Part shown: piece by piece, positions 59,936 through 64,000 of the stretch
Position numbering within the stretch: position 1 is the stretch's first letter
Layout of the letters: each line of letters opens with the position of its first letter
Assembly (NCBI GenBank): GCA_012932295.1
Contig: JAAONU010000004.1
Coordinates: forward strand, 30,854,304-30,918,303
Direction: 5' to 3'
Length of the DNA stretch: 64,000 nucleotides
From: Cyclina sinensis
Lineage: Eukaryota > Mollusca > Bivalvia > Venerida > Veneridae
Position numbers and translations under genes: made by a program
The notes under the pieces: model-generated
What the model saw: the letters and a program-made list of their open reading frames with translations, nothing else
What the model was told of the DNA's origin: nothing
The model's database searches: none

Positions 59936-60486
59936 TCTTTTTATTTAAGTAATCGGTATCATGTGTGTATCTTTTTAAATGCATTCCACTTACCGGTATC
60001 TTCACCTGTTTTTTATTTAAATGCTAGTAAGAAATGGTGCTTTTTCATATAATTTTTTATCATGTACTTGTGATAATTTTTTACTGGATAATTTTTTTTT
60101 TACTCTCATGTCATAAATTATTAATATGTGCTAAATACTTGTGATATTCAAATATTATTTTTAAGCCAGGTCATTTTAATATTCTGAGATTCCATGATAA
60201 TTTCTCCACGAAGACATTTAATATATTTTATAGTATGTGATTGCTTAAATCTGTGATATTCTGTAATTCATGTCTCTCTATGTCATGCCGCCAGTAACAA
60301 GGACCACAATGGAAATAAGGGATCACTCTCTTTTTTGTGCTATCCTTGGTACTGTGTTGCATGACATGGTTCATACTCATGCTTGTATCTTATTTAATCA
60401 GTTAATTATTTTATTGATACAACATGTTTGTGCATAACCATTGTATGCACTGTGATACCGAAATAAATCTATCTATCTATCTATCT

Positions 60487-62860
60487 TATTTGGTTTTCTT
60501 ATTTGGTTACCTAATCTGGGACTTGCTCAACGGTTAAAGTTAATGTACGGTCCCTGCTCTAATATTGGAATAAATCATATATTCGAAAACAATTATAGTT
60601 ACCTAACTATGGTAATTTCGAAACAAAGAATGTGCCGATAAAAATTAAATGAAGTGGATATCATTTCGCATTTCAGAGGCTCCGTAATAAAACAACTGTG
60701 GCAATTTGCTTTCATTCTTTAGATCGAATGGAAACAAAATCTATCATCCAGAAGTAACTGATTTTACTCCACAAAATACTCTCCATGGCCGCCATTGTCC
60801 GCACGAGCTTATCACGACATTTATCAGACAAGTTGCTATTTTTTCTCGTTCTCAACCCTCTTACATACACAAAACTTGTATATTGAAATATTGTGACTTG
60901 ATACTTAAATCCTCTAGTTCTGTAATTAATTTCTACCCGCCCTTAATTTGAGGTGAATCTGTAATAATTTCTTGAAGATTCTAAACACAATTGACAGTCC
61001 ACTACTATGCTGCTGACGAATATTCACGATTTTGAAACAACTGATGAAGAAGAGCAGACCAGAAAAGGACAGAATTGTTATGAGTACATTGTCTATATAC
61101 ACATGCAATCAACATAGAAGTATATACTAATAGTTATTAGCCTGTAGGTCCAAAATGACCGAAATATATTCCACAAGCGCTTTGGTCTTCCTGGGATATT
61201 TCCGGATGATTTTTTTCAATGTAAAAATTAATCTAAAATGGCGTTCTATGTAAGGTTTTAGATGGATTAAAACATTTGACTTCTGAAAGATTGCTTTTGC
61301 TGTCTAGGTGGTGTTACCAAATTATTTTAATAACTTTTGAATGAATACGCTCAAATATTTTGCAGATACACCTGAAGAATTTATCAATGAATGTTCTAAG
61401 GATATAAATAGTCCCCATTTTGTCCCCTTTTGATGTGGTCACATGATCAATGTATAATCTTTTAATAACTTCAAAAACGAAATATCTGTTAGCTAACCCC
61501 TGGAAAGTTGATAACAGCTGGGTCTCACAGAAATTTGTTTTTGCAAAGCCATACTGAACATCAGTTTGAATAGAGTTTCTATCAATATAAATTAAAATGG
61601 TACAGCTGACTATTTTTATTTCAGGTGTTTTACAAGTCACAGAGGTCCGTCTAGCCGGTTTATAATTATCGGTCGTTGATGAGTTAGTGTTGCAGCAAAT
61701 AGAAATACCCTGCTTGCTAGTAATCCACACAGACCGAAAGCTGTATGAGGTTCCAATGAAGAAAGGAGTTTAATTACATAGCCTAATAGTAGTAAATGAT
61801 GTTTATTTCAGTGTTCTGAGGACTTGGCCTTACGTCTGCAATTGTCGTTACATGTTTATCCGGAGAACTTTACAAAATTCACAGATGACTCGGATCAGTA
61901 CATTAGTAAGGTCTTGTCCTGACAGCAGTTGTCTGTTTAAAGATTTGCCATTTAACTCAACACTACAAGCAAACTTGAATACAACTCTGATTTTTTTCCA
62001 ATTTTTTTTTTTAAGTGAAAAATTCCATGCGGAACGTCTCACTCATTGAGAATTTTGGTTTGGGTTGTCTACGTTTACTTTACCAATCCTTGCTGTCAAG
62101 TGAGCATCGTACATTGCGTGTCTACTTTTTATGCAACCATATTATAATGAACATGTTAAATCTGTTCGAGTTTGCTATATATAGAGTCAAACTCGCCTAT
62201 ATCATTGTTACCAAAATAGATCAATACGTGGTCGAAAAGGTCCACATATTCCCTATAAAAATACTGAGAAGTGCCGCTAGGACGGGTGCTCGGCCATATG
62301 GCTTAGGCAGGTGCCGAGGCTAAACAACCCCCTCATCATCATCATCGCTAGGACGGTTACACTGAATACCGGAACAGACTTTTTTACCGGAATATACAAG
62401 GATTATCTTAGTAGAGGCAAACCTACAGAGACAGAAATTTAGTAGTGTCTCGCCTAAAATTGTTACAGTTGTTTCCCTTGAAGTAGAAGAAAATAAGGTG
62501 GTTTGATAAGGAAATTCGAAAATATACGATTATTTGAACAGCTTTTAGAAATGGACACAAAACGTAGACATGTAAGTGCAATGTCTGGTTAAAAATGGAA
62601 AAATGTATCTATATTCATCAATTTTATTGAATTTGTTTTCAGTTTTCGCGATTTCAAGTTTCAGTGACTTTTTTATGTCAAGTTTTTTTTTTTCACACGC
62701 TGGCGTTTATCCCCAGACATGTCACCTCCTTCCCATTTCACCCCTGACCATTTCAACACCTATTTCAATATACTGGTTTAGTATATGTGGATTTTTCTAT
62801 TGTAATTTTGTTCTATGTAATTGCTGAAGGTGCTGTGCAACTATAGTATTCGACTTCAAC
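60487..62860. other. Stretch without recognised genes
   Basis: Open frames here are short, lack splice context and do not resemble any family I know. AT-rich single-copy-looking DNA with a small (ATC)n run near 62332-62346. I see no inverted-repeat element. Confidence 0.5.
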
Positions 62861-62905
62861 TTATAACTGCCAAAAGTCATTACTGTCAGGCAGGCACATC
62901 AGGAA

Positions 62906-63864
62906 CATTAAACTTATTAAAGATGATAACAAAGAAAACAAGATTTGACTAAAGATCTTACTCAGCTTCAACTTATTACTGCCAAAATCAATACTGACTA
63001 TACTAGGCAGGCGCGTGTGGCACGCCAATTGTCCAGTTATTACGTGAACCTATGTTTACGCTTGTAAAACTAGCATTTATGGTCGATAATCTAGGTTTTT
63101 CAAACGTAAAACCTGGTTTTTCGATTTTTAACCTCTATTTTTGAGCTTAAACATAGGATAACGGCAGTAAACCGTAGTTTATGCTCGTGATCTTATTTTT
63201 ACGTTCGATAAACTAAGTTTCTCAAATAATATTAGAATTTCGGTCGTTATCCTAAGATTACCACCGTAAACTTGGGTTTGCGACCGTTAACATAGGTTTA
63301 CGACTGTAAACTATGGTTCACGACCGTTATCCTACGTTTTTGTCCGAGAACACTGGATAAATTCCGTAAAAATATATTTCAAGGGAAGTCAACTGTCCAA
63401 AATAATGTGTACCTATGTTTACGCCCGTTAATCTAGGATTTACCATTGATAAAACAGGTTTTTCAATCGTAAAACCTGGTTTTTCGAATTTTATCCTATA
63501 TTTTTGAGCGTAAATATAGAATAACCATCGTAAACCCTAGATTACACTCTTGAACCTATATTTACGTTCGATAAACTAGGTTTTTCAATTAAACAATGGA
63601 TTTCAACTGTTATCCTATGTTTACGGACACTGTCTTATTGTTACGCTCGTGAACCCCTGTTTACGCTCGTAAAGCATAGTTTACAAACGTAACCTATATT
63701 TTCGACCGTAAACTTGTGTTTTTTTAAACGTGATCTATGGTTTACGAGCGTAAACTACAGTTTACGACATTAACCCATGATTTCGCTTCATTCATTTCGC
63801 TTCAGAAACATTAAAATTATAAAAGATAATAACAAAGAAAACAAGATTTGACTGAAGATCTTAC
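62906..63864. repeat. Duplicated segment flanking a palindromic minisatellite
   Basis: A block containing GATAACAAAGAAAACAAGAT occurs at 62906-62961 and again at 63809-63864 (about 903 bp apart), with a few differences. A shorter phrase (CTTCAACTTATAACTGCCAA) is also doubled near 62848 and 62968. Confidence 0.65.
63050..63790. repeat. Palindromic minisatellite
   Basis: Many variants of CGTAAAC and GTTTACG alternate every 10-16 bases with AACCTA/TAGGTT spacers, so most units are near-palindromes of about 25-30 bp. A larger repeat is visible: the order starting TATGTTTACGC at 63052 restarts at 63413, giving a period of about 361 bp. Confidence 0.7.
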
Positions 63865-63897
63865 TTAAACATTTATTTTAAATACTTAAAATGGAAC

Positions 63898-64000
63898 CCG
63901 GCTGATTCAGACCTTGACTGATTCGGCCCACGCTGATTCGGACCCTCCTTGGCTGATTCGGACCACTTTTTTGGCCGATTTGGACTACTTTGATGGCTGA
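63898..64000. repeat. Tandem repeat running off the window end
   Basis: Five to six imperfect copies of GGCTGATTCGGACC separated by short spacers (period near 20 bp). The array continues beyond position 64000. Confidence 0.75.

Larger units (their letters stand above)
57270..60486 (+). mobile_element. 5'-truncated non-LTR retrotransposon with a nested insertion
   Basis: The left border is approximate: the reverse transcriptase part starts without its endonuclease. The body runs through the polymerase (57269-58450), is interrupted at 58539-59381 by another element, and resumes to a stop at 59935. The 3' UTR ends in AATAAATCTATCTATCTATC (about 60463-60486), a short tandem tail typical of several non-LTR clades. 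No target-site duplication is recognised. Confidence 0.75.

Noticed and set aside
61314..61730. 138-codon minus-strand frame
   Set aside because: No recognisable motif, no neighbouring exons with matching phases, and an AT-rich codon pattern typical of chance frames.
62576..62827. 83-codon plus-strand frame rich in Phe, Ser and Leu
   Set aside because: Looks like a membrane protein only because the DNA is T-rich; no start context, partner exon or family match.

Overview
The window is eukaryotic nuclear DNA, most likely from a marine bivalve mollusc. It is AT-rich, has intron-containing genes with GT-AG junctions, and is crowded with short inverted-repeat elements and tandem-core elements of kinds common in bivalve genomes. 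The species assignment is an inference; no database was searched.

Layout. Positions 1-4030 look like the 3' end of a plus-strand transcript whose coding part lies off the left edge. A six-exon minus-strand gene (10568 to 6001) encodes a predicted 631-residue membrane-anchored prolyl 4-hydroxylase-like 2-oxoglutarate/Fe(II) oxygenase. About 10.5 kb of repeat-rich DNA follows, including a 2.2-kb tandem-core element (12968-15208) and a TTAA-flanked element carrying a tRNA-like unit (19726-20164). Part of this may be the 3' UTR of the next gene. The main gene is MED1, Mediator complex subunit 1, on the minus strand from 56217 to 21123. I reconstructed 16 coding exons (2164 residues) with consistent phases. 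Fifteen small exons encode the conserved N-terminal domain. One 5-kb last exon holds two LxxLL nuclear-receptor boxes and a very long Ser/Asn/Lys-rich disordered tail. Its introns contain most of the mobile DNA in the window.

To the right of MED1 lie a 5'-truncated, frameshifted non-LTR retrotransposon (about 57270-60486) with a second truncated non-LTR element nested in it, a stretch without recognised genes, and a region of palindromic minisatellite repeats (63050-63790) inside a duplicated segment.

The oxygenase and MED1 are both minus-strand but show no sign of functional linkage. The most unusual observations are: a SAM-domain-like first exon inside an inverted-repeat element that fills 85% of MED1 intron 12; nested inverted-repeat elements, the inner with a perfect 40-bp repeat; four elements built on about 146-166-bp tandem cores, two of them carrying nuclear-receptor-type AGGTCA half-sites in or next to a nuclear-receptor coactivator gene; a possible Pol III unit in an inverted-repeat element; and the palindromic minisatellite near the right edge.
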